Shown here: piece by piece, positions 1-6,453 of the stretch | Layout: each line of letters opens with the position of its first letter | Position numbering within the stretch: the first letter of the stretch is position 1 | From: an uncultured Clostridia bacterium | GTDB taxonomy: Bacteria; Bacillota; Clostridia; Oscillospirales; Oscillospiraceae | Length of the DNA: 9,228 nucleotides | Reading direction: 5' to 3' | Assembly: GCA_947177005.1 (NCBI GenBank) | Contig: CAMWSZ010000091.1 | Location: 1 to 9,228 of the forward strand | Made by a program: the position numbers and the translations under genes | Notes under the pieces: generated by a model | What the model saw: the letters and a program-made list of their open reading frames with translations, nothing else | Databases searched by the model: none | What the model was told of the DNA's origin: nothing

Positions 1-103
1 CTGCCGCTGCTTTCCAGACAAATGCCTCCGGGTACGCCTCCTTCAGCCACTTCAGAATTTTAGCTTGGTACCAGCTTTCCTTGCGGTTTGTTGCGTTCTC
101 CAT
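1..103 (-). CDS. VRR-NUC-like nuclease, N-terminal part (runs off window)
   Basis: Only the first 34 codons are present; the gene continues beyond base 1. The ATG at 103 follows a GGAGG ribosome site nine bases upstream and lies four bases after the stop of the preceding small gene, so it is part of the same operon. The visible protein begins MENATNRKESWYQAKILKWL and continues with a segment containing EAYPEAFVWKAAA. That segment resembles the N-terminus of small phage VRR-NUC (PD-(D/E)XK superfamily) nucleases, where a WK-A-A stretch precedes the catalytic core. The catalytic residues lie outside the window, so the family is inferred from resemblance. In phages such enzymes often sit next to primase and SNF2 helicase genes, as here, and probably act on branched or recombining DNA. 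Confidence 0.5.
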   Translation of the reverse strand, partial: MENATNRKESWYQAKILKWLKEAYPEAFVWKAAA

Positions 104-107
104 GATA

Positions 108-272
108 TCAATCCTCCAGGTCAAAATCTGGACACGCCTCAGCATCCGCCGTCAATGTCAGCCCACCATGCAAAGTACACTCGCCCACCATGCTGTCACC
201 ATACCGGCAGAAATCTGCACATTGACCACAGGTGTATTCATCGAAGTCATCTAAAAAATCCCTACCAGTCAC
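108..272 (-). CDS. 54-aa cysteine-rich protein, probable zinc binder
   Basis: This is a short gene with a GTG start. GGGAGGGAGCACA lies directly upstream of the GTG at 272, and the start overlaps the TGA of the HD-domain gene by four bases, a typical coupled start. The product is acidic, beginning MTGRDFLDDFDEYTCGQCAD. It has five cysteines at about residues 15, 18, 22, 32 and 47, arranged C-x2-C-x3-C-x9-C-x14-C, which suggests a small metal-binding fold. No helix-turn-helix or catalytic motif is visible. Its function is unknown. The good RBS, the tight spacing on both sides and the cysteine pattern support a real gene. Confidence 0.7.
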   Translation of the reverse strand: MTGRDFLDDFDEYTCGQCADFCRYGDSMVGECTLHGGLTLTADAEACPDFDLED

Positions 273-1006
273 TGTGCTCCCTCCCCGCTGTTGATCGGCA
301 GAGCCTCCTCGAGCTCCGGCTCCCCGGTACCGATGTCCTCGCCGAAGCCTCCAGCTGTGGCCTGTGACGGCTCCGAGAACCGCAGATCGTTTTCCTTCTC
401 GCCCTCCATGAACCGGCTGGCCATCATGTCCGCCGTCTGAAGGGCAAGGACCGCCGGATACATTTCGATGCTCTTACCCACAGCAGCGTCGTTCTCGTAG
501 TCCCCATTAAAGCCCATGTGATGCCATATGGCATACATTTCTTGGCTGGTGAGGGTGGTGTACTGCTTGATGATCATGGCGCTCTTGGCACCATGGCCCA
601 GCGGCATCCTGTCGTCGATGGTGTAAAAGGGAACCTTCTCCCACTTGCCGGTCCTTTCGTTTTTCTGGTTCCGGGTACCGGTACCGTAAAAATGCGTCTT
701 GCAGATGTCGTGGAGCAAGGCCATGATCGTTACACTGTCGTCCGGGATGGTGTCCACAATCTTGCAGGCGGTGTGGTACTCCCAGTGGTTCTCGATGCCG
801 TTCCACTGGAGCAGCCCCCGCAGAGCATCCAGAACATTGAGGCTGTGCTGAAGCAGTCCGCCGGGCGCAGCGAGGTGGTACTTGGTGCTGGCGGGTGCGC
901 GGTAGAAGTCGCTGCCCCGAATGTACTCCAGCAGCTTGTCCATACCGGGACGCTGGACCTTGTTCAGCTCCGCTTCAAAGCGGATGATTTTCTTTTCGAT
1001 GTTCAT
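269..1006 (-). CDS. HD-domain phosphohydrolase/nuclease, 245 aa
   Basis: The protein carries the metal-ligand series of HD hydrolases: H54 (LLQHS), H99-D100 (MALLHDICK), H138 (LGHGAKS), H162/H163 (AIWHHMG) and D193 (LQTADMMASR). This order, with a GH box between the HD pair and the later histidines, resembles the HD domain of YhaM-type 3'-5' exonucleases. No N-terminal OB domain is present, so it is closer to a stand-alone phage HD hydrolase. The substrate (single-stranded nucleic acid or a nucleotide) cannot be told from sequence. The C-terminal ~45 residues are acidic and low in complexity (EDIGTGEPELEEALP). The ATG at 1006 lies inside the end of the upstream 70-aa gene (32-base overlap), with a weak GAGAGG about 14 bases upstream. 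The GTG of the next gene overlaps its TGA. Confidence 0.85.
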   Translation of the reverse strand: MNIEKKIIRFEAELNKVQRPGMDKLLEYIRGSDFYRAPASTKYHLAAPGGLLQHSLNVLDALRGLLQWNGIENHWEYHTACKIVDTIPDDSVTIMALLHDICKTHFYGTGTRNQKNERTGKWEKVPFYTIDDRMPLGHGAKSAMIIKQYTTLTSQEMYAIWHHMGFNGDYENDAAVGKSIEMYPAVLALQTADMMASRFMEGEKENDLRFSEPSQATAGGFGEDIGTGEPELEEALPINSGEGAQ

Positions 1007-1187
1007 GATTTTCTTTAATCCTCTCTTTCCCGGTCGTCAAATCGACACGGATATCTTCCGGGCGGCATCCGCTCTCCGCCGCCAACAGTTCTTTTGTCGC
1101 CTGCATTTCCCCTTCGAACGTCCCTCGAACGGTGTATCCTCCGAGGAACTTGCCGTCCGCAGCGTAGAAGTTTACCCATTGTTCCAC
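975..1187 (-). CDS. conserved-looking small phage protein, 70 aa, unknown function
   Basis: The frame is open farther upstream, but the GTG at 1187 is the best start. It is preceded by AAAGGAGGGCAACACA, and starting there removes nearly all overlap with the upstream 68-aa gene, whose stop is at 1202. The protein begins MEQWVNFYAADGKFLGGYTV, followed by a helical segment around MQATKELLAAESG and a charged, His-rich tail (ENHEHRKENHPL). The pattern suggests a small alpha/beta domain with a basic tail. I see no catalytic motif and do not recognise the family. It is translated within the late part of the replication operon, just before the HD-domain gene. Confidence 0.7.
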   Translation of the reverse strand: MEQWVNFYAADGKFLGGYTVRGTFEGEMQATKELLAAESGCRPEDIRVDLTTGKERIKENHEHRKENHPL

Positions 1188-1201
1188 TGTGTTGCCCTCC
1201 T

Positions 1202-1408
1202 TTACTTTGCCAGCTTCATCAACTGTTCCATAGGACAGCCGTCGCAGTGCTTTTCCCGCAATTGCTCCTGCGATTCGCACCGGTTCGGCCAGACGCAATA
1301 ATTATCACAGAACTTCTCCGCCGCTTCTGTTACCAGCCGGTCCAGGCACTCACCGTGCATCACCGGCCCCGCTGTAACAGAGCGGCCACAAATTTTACAG
1401 TTAGCCAT
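1202..1408 (-). CDS. 68-aa protein with eight cysteines, probable zinc-ribbon
   Basis: The frame extends to 1477, but the true start is the ATG at 1408: TAAGGAGGAACACA lies directly upstream, and the ATG overlaps the end of the 185-aa gene by eight bases. The product begins MANCKICGRSVTAGPVMHGE. It has cysteines at about 4, 7, 21, 34, 38, 44, 55 and 58, forming an N-terminal C-x2-C...H-x2-C group and a second group of C-x3-C-x5-C-x10-C-x2-C. That is enough for two metal sites. Small proteins of this type in phage replication modules are usually of unknown role. DNA or protein binding is plausible but not shown. Confidence 0.75.
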   Translation of the reverse strand: MANCKICGRSVTAGPVMHGECLDRLVTEAAEKFCDNYCVWPNRCESQEQLREKHCDGCPMEQLMKLAK

Positions 1409-1958
1409 TGTGTTCCTCCTTAACGACAGGTGGAAATCTGCCGTCCCACCCGCTATAATCACTGTTGATCCAGCCACCTGACTTCCCGCTCTCCGAAGGG
1501 AGCCAGAACTTTTTCAGGATGTCGTTGTATATCCATCCGCTGTTCAGACGGTGGCAGTGCCGAGCCCAGTAGGGGTTATAGGCTTCTTGACGCAGACGCT
1601 CATACCGTTCCCACACCAGCTTCTTGAATTCCCCCATGTCCAGCCGGTCGATCAGCGCGGCCCGGTACCGCTCCACCAGTCCGCCGGGGGCGTTTTCTTC
1701 CCGAAGGATGACGGAAATCCGATGATTCAACTGAGCATTTCCAATAAGGTCCTGTGGATCAGTCGGAAAGGCAAACGTCTCTATGTACGTATCCGCATAC
1801 CAGTCTGCATCCTCCAGCACCTGGGCAATCAGGGCTTGGTATTCCTTTCCGCAGCGGCGCATGAGCTCTGGCAGGGACATAGCTTCCCGGTTCTTTTTCA
1901 GTCTTTCAAAGTCACTGCGGAATATTTCTAACTTTTCAGCTTTTGTTTTGCCTCTCAT
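1401..1958 (-). CDS. hypothetical protein, 185 aa
   Basis: I do not recognise this protein. The ATG at 1958 is preferred over the in-frame GTG at 1964 because AGAGGTGG lies just upstream of the ATG; for the GTG the same bases would overlap the start. The N-terminal half is strongly charged and predicted helical (KTKAEKLEIFRSDFERLKK, then LPELMRRCGKEYQALIAQVL). The C-terminal third is rich in W and Y (YNPYWARHCHR, GWINSDYSGWDGRF). No membrane segment, signal peptide or catalytic motif is visible. It is the first gene after the 180-bp non-coding interval that follows the primase-helicase, so its expression may depend on signals there. Confidence 0.75.
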   Translation of the reverse strand: MRGKTKAEKLEIFRSDFERLKKNREAMSLPELMRRCGKEYQALIAQVLEDADWYADTYIETFAFPTDPQDLIGNAQLNHRISVILREENAPGGLVERYRAALIDRLDMGEFKKLVWERYERLRQEAYNPYWARHCHRLNSGWIYNDILKKFWLPSESGKSGGWINSDYSGWDGRFPPVVKEEHNG

Positions 1959-2002
1959 ATCCACCTCTATTTCTATTTTTGGTAATAATATTAATCTTTT
2001 GA

Positions 2003-2017
2003 AGTATTAATAATACT
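2003..2017. repeat. AT-rich palindrome AGTATTA-A-TAATACT
   Basis: Two 7-base arms are exact reverse complements around a central A. It lies inside the AT-rich part of the non-coding interval, next to another short palindrome (TAATATTA at 1986-1993). Possible roles are a repressor or initiator half-site pair, or part of a DNA-unwinding element. Confidence 0.45.
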
Positions 2018-2030
2018 GAGGTTATTAAGA

Positions 2031-2132
2031 GTGTGTACTAGCGTGTGCAGCTGTGTGCAGGCAATTTATAGCCCTCCCTATAAAGAATCTAATTTTGAAA
2101 CGGCATGAAAATGACTGCACACGGCTGCACAC
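2031..2132. repeat. GTGTGCAG iterons in inverted arrangement
   Basis: GTGTGCAGCTGTGTGCAG at 2043-2060 and CTGCACACGGCTGCACAC at 2115-2132 are inverted copies matching at 17 of 18 positions, separated by 54 bases. Each arm is itself two GTGTGCAG units with a 10-bp period, close to one helical turn. A degenerate unit GTGTGTAC lies at 2031-2038. The spacing suits cooperative binding of a dimeric protein, or DNA looping between the arms. Confidence 0.75.
2065..2084 (-). promoter_or_regulatory. perfect 7-bp hairpin between the iteron arms
   Basis: TTTATAG (2065-2071) and CTATAAA (2078-2084) are perfect inverted repeats around a 6-base loop. On the minus-strand transcript the loop would read GGAGGG. 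It sits in the middle of the larger inverted repeat. The stem is AT-rich and there is no U-run after it, so it is not a standard terminator. It may be a primer-initiation structure, a protein site or a weak RNA hairpin. Confidence 0.4.
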
Positions 2133-2138
2133 AAGCCC

Positions 2139-4520
2139 TTAGCCCCTCAATTTTACATTGCAAATCATCCATTTCGGGGTAGCCGTTCTGTCGCTTCCAG
2201 CAGGCCGTTTCCGCTTCATCTCAACATAGATCCCCATAGACTGTTTCCACGCTGGCATGCTCTCAGCCATCTGGCCGTTGCGGGTACACCAGTCCTGATA
2301 TGCTCGATAAGCCTCCTCAGTGCGGACCTCGCTTCCCATCTCACTGACCAGCATTTCCTCCACGAACCGGCTGATCTTATCGCTGTCCCGCTGGTACTGC
2401 GCGGTTGCAGCCTGAACGGATGCAGGGGGAGTGAGGCCGGTCTCGCGCATCAGCCACAGACCGTCCAGACACCAGTTCAAAATGCCGCTCAGATTCTCCT
2501 CCTGAGCCAGTTTTTCCTTCAGGTCCTTGTCCCGCTCCGCCTCAGTAAAATGCCGCTCAAAGGGGATGACTTTCACCCGTCCGGAGTTGAACACGGTCAC
2601 GTCCGTCACTTTTGGCAGGTGGTTTGTATTGACAAACAGCTTGAATTGAGGGACAAACTCAAAGCTGTTCTCGTTCAGGAATCTGGCCGTGACCGTATCT
2701 CCGCCGGTCAGCGTTTTCACCAGCGCAGCGGATAAAACCATCTGCTTTCCCGGTTCGGAGATATTCACTACCCGCGCTCCTGCCAGCCGTGCAATATCCT
2801 CGCTGGGACCGCCGCTGTTGACCGTCTGCTTCTGCGCAATCGTGTCGGGCTTGCTGGTTCTGCCGTAGTCGCCCAACATACGGATATACGTCTCCATGAT
2901 GGTCCCCTTGCCGTTTCGCGCCGTGGGTCCGTAGAGGATGAAAAAGCATTCCTCCGAAATATCGCCCGTTACACCGTAGCCCATGGCTTTCTGAAGGAAA
3001 ACCGTTTTGTCTGTTTCTTCCTGCATGGCGGCAGCTACCGTGCGCTCCCACAGCTCCGACCTTGCCCCAGGATCATACTTCGCTCCGGATATCATGGAAA
3101 GCATATCCGAGGGCGAATGAGGCCGGAATTCGCGGGTGCGCAGGTCCAACGTACCGTTGAGGCAGTTGAACAGAAGCGGATCGCTGTCGAAGGCGGAGAT
3201 CTCCACCGGGTATACGCTGGCGGCGTCCTTCAAGATCGTCTCCCGATAACTGCGCCGCTGCCAATGCCCCACAAATTTCAGATATTCCTGCCGCTTCTGT
3301 TCGTCCTCCAGGGACAGGGCATAGATGGCGAGCTGATCGGCCAGACGCTTGCACAGCTCCATCACGCGCAGATCACCGATATCAGGATTCCACGCTTTTC
3401 CGTCATAAACAAACCATTTTTTACGCTCAGGCACATAGCGGGCCTCATTCTTGTACCAGTCGGCAAACAGATTTCCGTTGCCGATATCATGCCAGCCGTA
3501 GCGCCGGTTGCTTTCCGGATGTAAGTCGGCCAGGGACACGCTGCCCGGATCAAACCAGTCAGCGGCGGGGATATCTTCCGGCGTCAGGGCGCGTTTCAGA
3601 TCCGCCGTCTCCGCTTTTCTGACAGCCTCCAAGATCCGTTTCGCGGCCTCTTTGCCCCGTTGTATGTATAGATCGCTGGGGTCCTTTGTTCCCAGGTCCT
3701 TGCAGCTCCACAGCTTAGCTTTCCCCTGGAAACCGCCTCTTTGCAGGCCGCGGAGGGTTTTCTCCACAAAGGTCTTCCCGCCTTGGTCTGGCTCCTGATG
3801 AATGTACAGGGTAAGTCCCTGAAGCATTTCCGTCTGTTCCGGCTTGAAATTGGACGCTCCTGGTACGCCAATAGCAGGAAAACCTAAATACCAAAGCGTC
3901 TGAGCGTCGCTTTCACCCTCCACCAGAATAGCCCAGCCAGTCCTGCGGATATCCGGCAGCCTCCAAAGCCCGTACAATGTGGTTTTCGCTCCCTTGTTCC
4001 AGCGAAACGCTTTGTCACCGTACCGTTTTCTGTAGGTAACCTGCTGGCCCGATTCGTCCAGATAGGGAATTTTAAGCCAGTCTGTTCCGTCCCAATAGTC
4101 CCGTTCCGTGGACAATTGGCAAACATTGGACAGCCATTCCGTAGGCAGATGTTTCTCCTTGCTGTACTGCTGTAAGGTGTAGGGCTTCGGCGGGACGTTG
4201 GGCTGAGCGTCCGGCCGTTTTGTGCCGGTTTTGGCTGCACCGTATTTCTCAAGAATTTCATTATACGCCCGTTTCGTATCATTGCCGTACCCGTGCAGCT
4301 TCGCCCAGAAGGTAACAAAGTTTCCGCCTTCCCCTTCCGTAAAGCACTTCCATTGCCCGGTCGTTAAATCGACTGAGAAGCTCCTGTTGCTCTCCTGATG
4401 AAAGGGACACAGCGAAATCAGCTGATTTTCACCCGTTGGCTTCCAGTCTTTCAATACGGCGGTATACTCCGCCCGATAGTCCACGAGCCGGTCGAGGTCT
4501 ATCATATCTCTTGCTGCCAT
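2139..4520 (-). CDS. phage primase-helicase (zinc-finger/TOPRIM primase + D5-type SF3 helicase), 793 aa
   Basis: This is a bifunctional replication protein that makes primers and unwinds the fork. Residues 38-59 are a CHC2-type zinc-finger remnant: C38, H41 and C59 are present but the usual fourth ligand is not (CFTEGEGGN). TOPRIM motifs follow: E201 in LVEGESDAQTL, GVPGASN at 218-224, and HQEPDQGG near 241-248 in place of the usual DxD. From about 430 a D5_N/DUF5906-like region (DSDPLLFNCLNGTLDLRT) leads to the helicase. Walker A is GPTARNGKGT (531-540), the Walker B-like segment is ARVVNISEPG and the sensor is FVNTNHLPKV (629-638). The C-terminal ~90 residues form a winged-helix-like tail. 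Both domains look intact. The ATG at 4520 has only a weak GGTGA upstream, and a possible short leader overlaps it. Confidence 0.93.
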   Translation of the reverse strand: MAARDMIDLDRLVDYRAEYTAVLKDWKPTGENQLISLCPFHQESNRSFSVDLTTGQWKCFTEGEGGNFVTFWAKLHGYGNDTKRAYNEILEKYGAAKTGTKRPDAQPNVPPKPYTLQQYSKEKHLPTEWLSNVCQLSTERDYWDGTDWLKIPYLDESGQQVTYRKRYGDKAFRWNKGAKTTLYGLWRLPDIRRTGWAILVEGESDAQTLWYLGFPAIGVPGASNFKPEQTEMLQGLTLYIHQEPDQGGKTFVEKTLRGLQRGGFQGKAKLWSCKDLGTKDPSDLYIQRGKEAAKRILEAVRKAETADLKRALTPEDIPAADWFDPGSVSLADLHPESNRRYGWHDIGNGNLFADWYKNEARYVPERKKWFVYDGKAWNPDIGDLRVMELCKRLADQLAIYALSLEDEQKRQEYLKFVGHWQRRSYRETILKDAASVYPVEISAFDSDPLLFNCLNGTLDLRTREFRPHSPSDMLSMISGAKYDPGARSELWERTVAAAMQEETDKTVFLQKAMGYGVTGDISEECFFILYGPTARNGKGTIMETYIRMLGDYGRTSKPDTIAQKQTVNSGGPSEDIARLAGARVVNISEPGKQMVLSAALVKTLTGGDTVTARFLNENSFEFVPQFKLFVNTNHLPKVTDVTVFNSGRVKVIPFERHFTEAERDKDLKEKLAQEENLSGILNWCLDGLWLMRETGLTPPASVQAATAQYQRDSDKISRFVEEMLVSEMGSEVRTEEAYRAYQDWCTRNGQMAESMPAWKQSMGIYVEMKRKRPAGSDRTATPKWMICNVKLRG

Positions 4521-4555
4521 ATCGTATCACCGCCAGTCCATTGTAAAATCATCAT
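4502..4555 (-). CDS. possible 17-codon leader overlapping the primase start
   Basis: An ATG-ATG pair at 4555/4552 is preceded by GGGGAG at a spacing of seven bases, a better ribosome site than that of the primase. The frame encodes MMILQWTGGDTIWQQEI and stops at TGA 19 bases inside the primase gene, in a different frame. This is the layout expected for translational coupling, in which ribosomes finishing the leader restart at the primase ATG. The peptide has no known motif, and the reading could be coincidental. Confidence 0.3.
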   Translation of the reverse strand: MMILQWTGGDTIWQQEI

Positions 4556-4581
4556 CCTGATGCTCCCCGTTGTGTATTTGT

Positions 4582-4613
4582 GGGCGGATGCCGTTCTATA
4601 GCGGCACCCGCCC
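4582..4613 (-). promoter_or_regulatory. 12-bp stem-loop between the SSB-like gene and the primase
   Basis: GGGCGGGTGCCG (4613-4602) pairs with CGGCATCCGCCC (4593-4582) around an 8-base loop CTATAGAA. One pair is G-U on the minus-strand RNA but would be an A-C mismatch on the plus strand, which fits a structure formed in the operon mRNA. It starts nine bases after the stop of the 297-aa gene. No U-run follows, so an attenuator, mRNA-stability hairpin or processing site fits better than a full terminator. Confidence 0.6.
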
Positions 4614-4621
4614 GGCGTGGC

Positions 4622-5515
4622 TTAGAAGGGCAGAGGCGCGTCTCCGTCATCGTGCGGCGGAGCTTCCTCAAAGACAACACCGCCCATTGCGGCGGCCTCC
4701 TCAGCTGTAGGATAAACGTCCACAGTCTGTCCTTTTGGGGAGGCTGCGGCGGTACCGGTGTAATCGTCCAGTGTAATAGCCATGCTCTGGTACTGGGTCT
4801 TGAGTTCCTCCCGGATCAGCTTGGCTTTGTTGGCAGCAGCCTGACTCAAAAGGGCTTTCTTCTTGATGACAACCTTGCTGTAAGCAACACCGCTGCCGTT
4901 TTTGGCCTTCTCCAGTGTGAGGGATACGACTGCACCAATCTGCGGGATTCCGCTTGCTGTAAGCTTCGACAGCTGCTTGTTCACATCCCGGATCGATGTG
5001 GGCGGAACTGTCAGAAGGTAGATATTCGGATCGCCGTTCATCAGGATATAGAGACGGCGCATATTCTTACACGCTTTCCCTCTGGCCCGATTTCCCTGCT
5101 GGTCGGTAGCGGAGCCGTACTGGTTATACGGACATTTCTCGCAGTCAATGACCTCGCCGGTCTGGGAATTGAGTCCGGTCTTGCCGTCCATGCTGGAGCA
5201 TACCGGAGCTTTCGTTCCGTCATCACCGCCGTAGGAGCTGGGCCAGAACGCGCTCAGCCGGTGCGTGAACACGATTACTCCCTCAATCTCCTTCATGGCA
5301 TCGGTGTCGTCATCGTCCTCCCCCTGAACCTCATAGGCAATGCCGCCGCCGGAAGGAATTTTAATCTGACGGCAGAGAATACCGTTTTCCGGGTCCAGAT
5401 ACTCCATCTCATCCTTCAGCTCCGCCAGCAGCTCCGGGTCCAGTCCCTCGTAGCGGTTGGCGATAGCAAAATTATCCCTGACGGCCAGCGTCGTGTCTTT
5501 TTTGGCAGTTGCCAT
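4622..5515 (-). CDS. putative single-stranded DNA-binding protein, 297 aa
   Basis: The strongest clue is the C-terminus. After an acidic, low-complexity stretch the protein ends DDGDAPLPF, matching the acidic tip with terminal Pro-Phe by which bacterial SSBs (ending DDDIPF in E. coli) recruit partner enzymes. The body has four cysteines, C106, C125, C128 and C149, in a C-x18-C-x2-C-x20-C layout that could hold zinc within an OB-like fold. Beta-rich stretches (YILMNGDPNIYLLTV, QIGAVVSLTLEKA) and a basic segment (VVIKKKALLS) follow. It lies immediately upstream of the primase-helicase. The ATG at 5515 follows GGAGGATAACTAATC, two bases after the previous stop. The SSB role is inferred from the tail and context; I do not recognise a named family. 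Confidence 0.6.
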   Translation of the reverse strand: MATAKKDTTLAVRDNFAIANRYEGLDPELLAELKDEMEYLDPENGILCRQIKIPSGGGIAYEVQGEDDDDTDAMKEIEGVIVFTHRLSAFWPSSYGGDDGTKAPVCSSMDGKTGLNSQTGEVIDCEKCPYNQYGSATDQQGNRARGKACKNMRRLYILMNGDPNIYLLTVPPTSIRDVNKQLSKLTASGIPQIGAVVSLTLEKAKNGSGVAYSKVVIKKKALLSQAAANKAKLIREELKTQYQSMAITLDDYTGTAAASPKGQTVDVYPTAEEAAAMGGVVFEEAPPHDDGDAPLPF

Positions 5516-5517
5516 GA

Positions 5518-6009
5518 TTAGTTATCCTCCGTTTCATTTTCTTCTGCGGAATCCTCCGGCTCCAGGGGAGCGGCTTCCTCGAAGCCGTCCCCATCTGTCC
5601 CCGACAGGTCATCCATTGGGTAATGTGTCTCCTGGTTTTCCGCCTCGTAGAGATCACTGAGCGTGCGCTGCATCTCCGCCGCCATGATGACGACCGCAAT
5701 CGCTACAGTCAGCGTGTCGTTGCAGATGGAACTGACCGCCTCCAGCGCGGGCCGGTTGATGTCACCCAGTGTTCCCAGCAGCGTGTCCATATCCTTCTTG
5801 ATCCGCTTCATGGAACCGGCAACCTCGGCGTAGTTCTCGGCCACAATGCCGTATACCTCATGACGGTTGCGTACCCTGCTGGGCGGCGGGTTGCTGGCCA
5901 GCAGCTTCATCTGAGTAAACTCAACAGCGGTCCGAACATTCTCGCTGATGTCCCGCTCCGCCTGGAGCGTCATATCAAGCTGCATCTGTTCTTCATTGGC
6001 AGACGTCAT
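5518..6009 (-). CDS. hypothetical acidic protein, 163 aa
   Basis: I do not recognise this protein. It is mostly helical, with a central region (EVAGSMKRIKKDMDTLLGTL, then a hydrophobic helix around NDTLTVAIAVVIMAAEMQRTL). It ends in about 35 strongly acidic residues (DLSGTDGDGFEEAAPLE and beyond). The hydrophobic stretch is short and carries a nearby charge, so a membrane segment is not certain. The ATG at 6009 overlaps the TGA of the upstream 148-aa gene (ATGA). Its stop is two bases from the start of the SSB-like gene, so the two are probably co-translated. The acidic tail could mimic DNA or bind the SSB-like protein, but this is speculation. Confidence 0.75.
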   Translation of the reverse strand: MTSANEEQMQLDMTLQAERDISENVRTAVEFTQMKLLASNPPPSRVRNRHEVYGIVAENYAEVAGSMKRIKKDMDTLLGTLGDINRPALEAVSSICNDTLTVAIAVVIMAAEMQRTLSDLYEAENQETHYPMDDLSGTDGDGFEEAAPLEPEDSAEENETEDN

Positions 6010-6452
6010 TTGGACTTTCCTTTCTTTGTGGCCCGATTGGTTTCCCTGCGCCGGGCGATGTCATAGGTGTCGTAGGGCCGGATTACCTTTTTCAGCTCAT
6101 CGCTCAGTTCACCGTGCTCCTCCACATAGTTCTTCATGGTGGACTGGAGCGTCTTGGGGTTCACCTGCTCTACGATGATATCGCCCAAGCCTTCTTCCCG
6201 CAGGACCTCGAAGAGCGAGGTGCCGGTCTGTGCAATGTCCGCCTCCGACCTCTTGCTGTAGATCGTCTTCTCTTGGAGCGTGAACTTGTAGCCGCCGGTG
6301 GAGATACTGGGGCAATCGTCATCCACCATCTGCGCCGCGATCTTCTCTTTTGCCGCCTCGATGGCAGCGTTGTTGGCCTTGGTCTCCTCCACCAGGGACT
6401 CCTTCTTTTCCAGAAGGCCCTGATACTCTCGGACCATTTCAAGCAGTGTCAT
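6006..6452 (-). CDS. 148-aa coiled-coil phage protein, loosely Gp157-like in layout
   Basis: The first ~45 residues form a charged helix with coiled-coil character (MTLLEMVREYQGLLEKKESL and on to about AAKEKIAAQM). A short beta segment follows (GGYKFTLQEKTIYSKR), then a helical region with VEQVNPKTLQSTMKNYVEEH and a basic C-terminus (RRRETNRATKKGKSK). The order of long helix then a short sheet resembles Siphovirus Gp157-type proteins, often found beside recombination genes, but the match is architectural only. The ATG at 6452 has AGAAAGGA upstream and lies one base past the stop of the previous gene. Function is unknown. Confidence 0.75.
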   Translation of the reverse strand: MTLLEMVREYQGLLEKKESLVEETKANNAAIEAAKEKIAAQMVDDDCPSISTGGYKFTLQEKTIYSKRSEADIAQTGTSLFEVLREEGLGDIIVEQVNPKTLQSTMKNYVEEHGELSDELKKVIRPYDTYDIARRRETNRATKKGKSK

Positions 6453-6453
6453 G

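Larger units (their letters stand above)
1959..2138. other. non-coding interval, candidate phage replication origin
   Basis: This is the longest gap between genes in the window (180 bp). It lies directly downstream of the primase-helicase. It combines an AT-rich stretch (about 1965-2030) containing short palindromes with a cluster of GTGTGCAG repeats in inverted arrangement. Iterons beside an AT-rich unwinding region next to a replication gene is a common plan for phage origins. It could instead be an operator/promoter region for the 185-aa gene. I found no convincing -35/-10 pair on the minus strand and no terminator with a U-run. Assignment as an origin is inference from architecture. Confidence 0.45.

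Noticed and set aside
674..685. GGTACCGGTACC palindrome (and GCCGGTACCGGC at 7255-7266)
   Set aside because: Both lie inside coding sequence where GGT/ACC encode Gly-Thr repeats or similar. They look like codon usage rather than sites.
1965..2138. Sigma-70 promoter for the 185-aa gene
   Set aside because: The DNA is AT-rich, but no -35/-10 pair with 16-18 bp spacing on the minus strand was better than chance.
4580..5521. 313-codon open frame on the plus strand
   Set aside because: It is exactly antisense to the 297-aa gene, has no ribosome site and no recognisable motif. Long antisense frames are expected from GC-rich codon bias.
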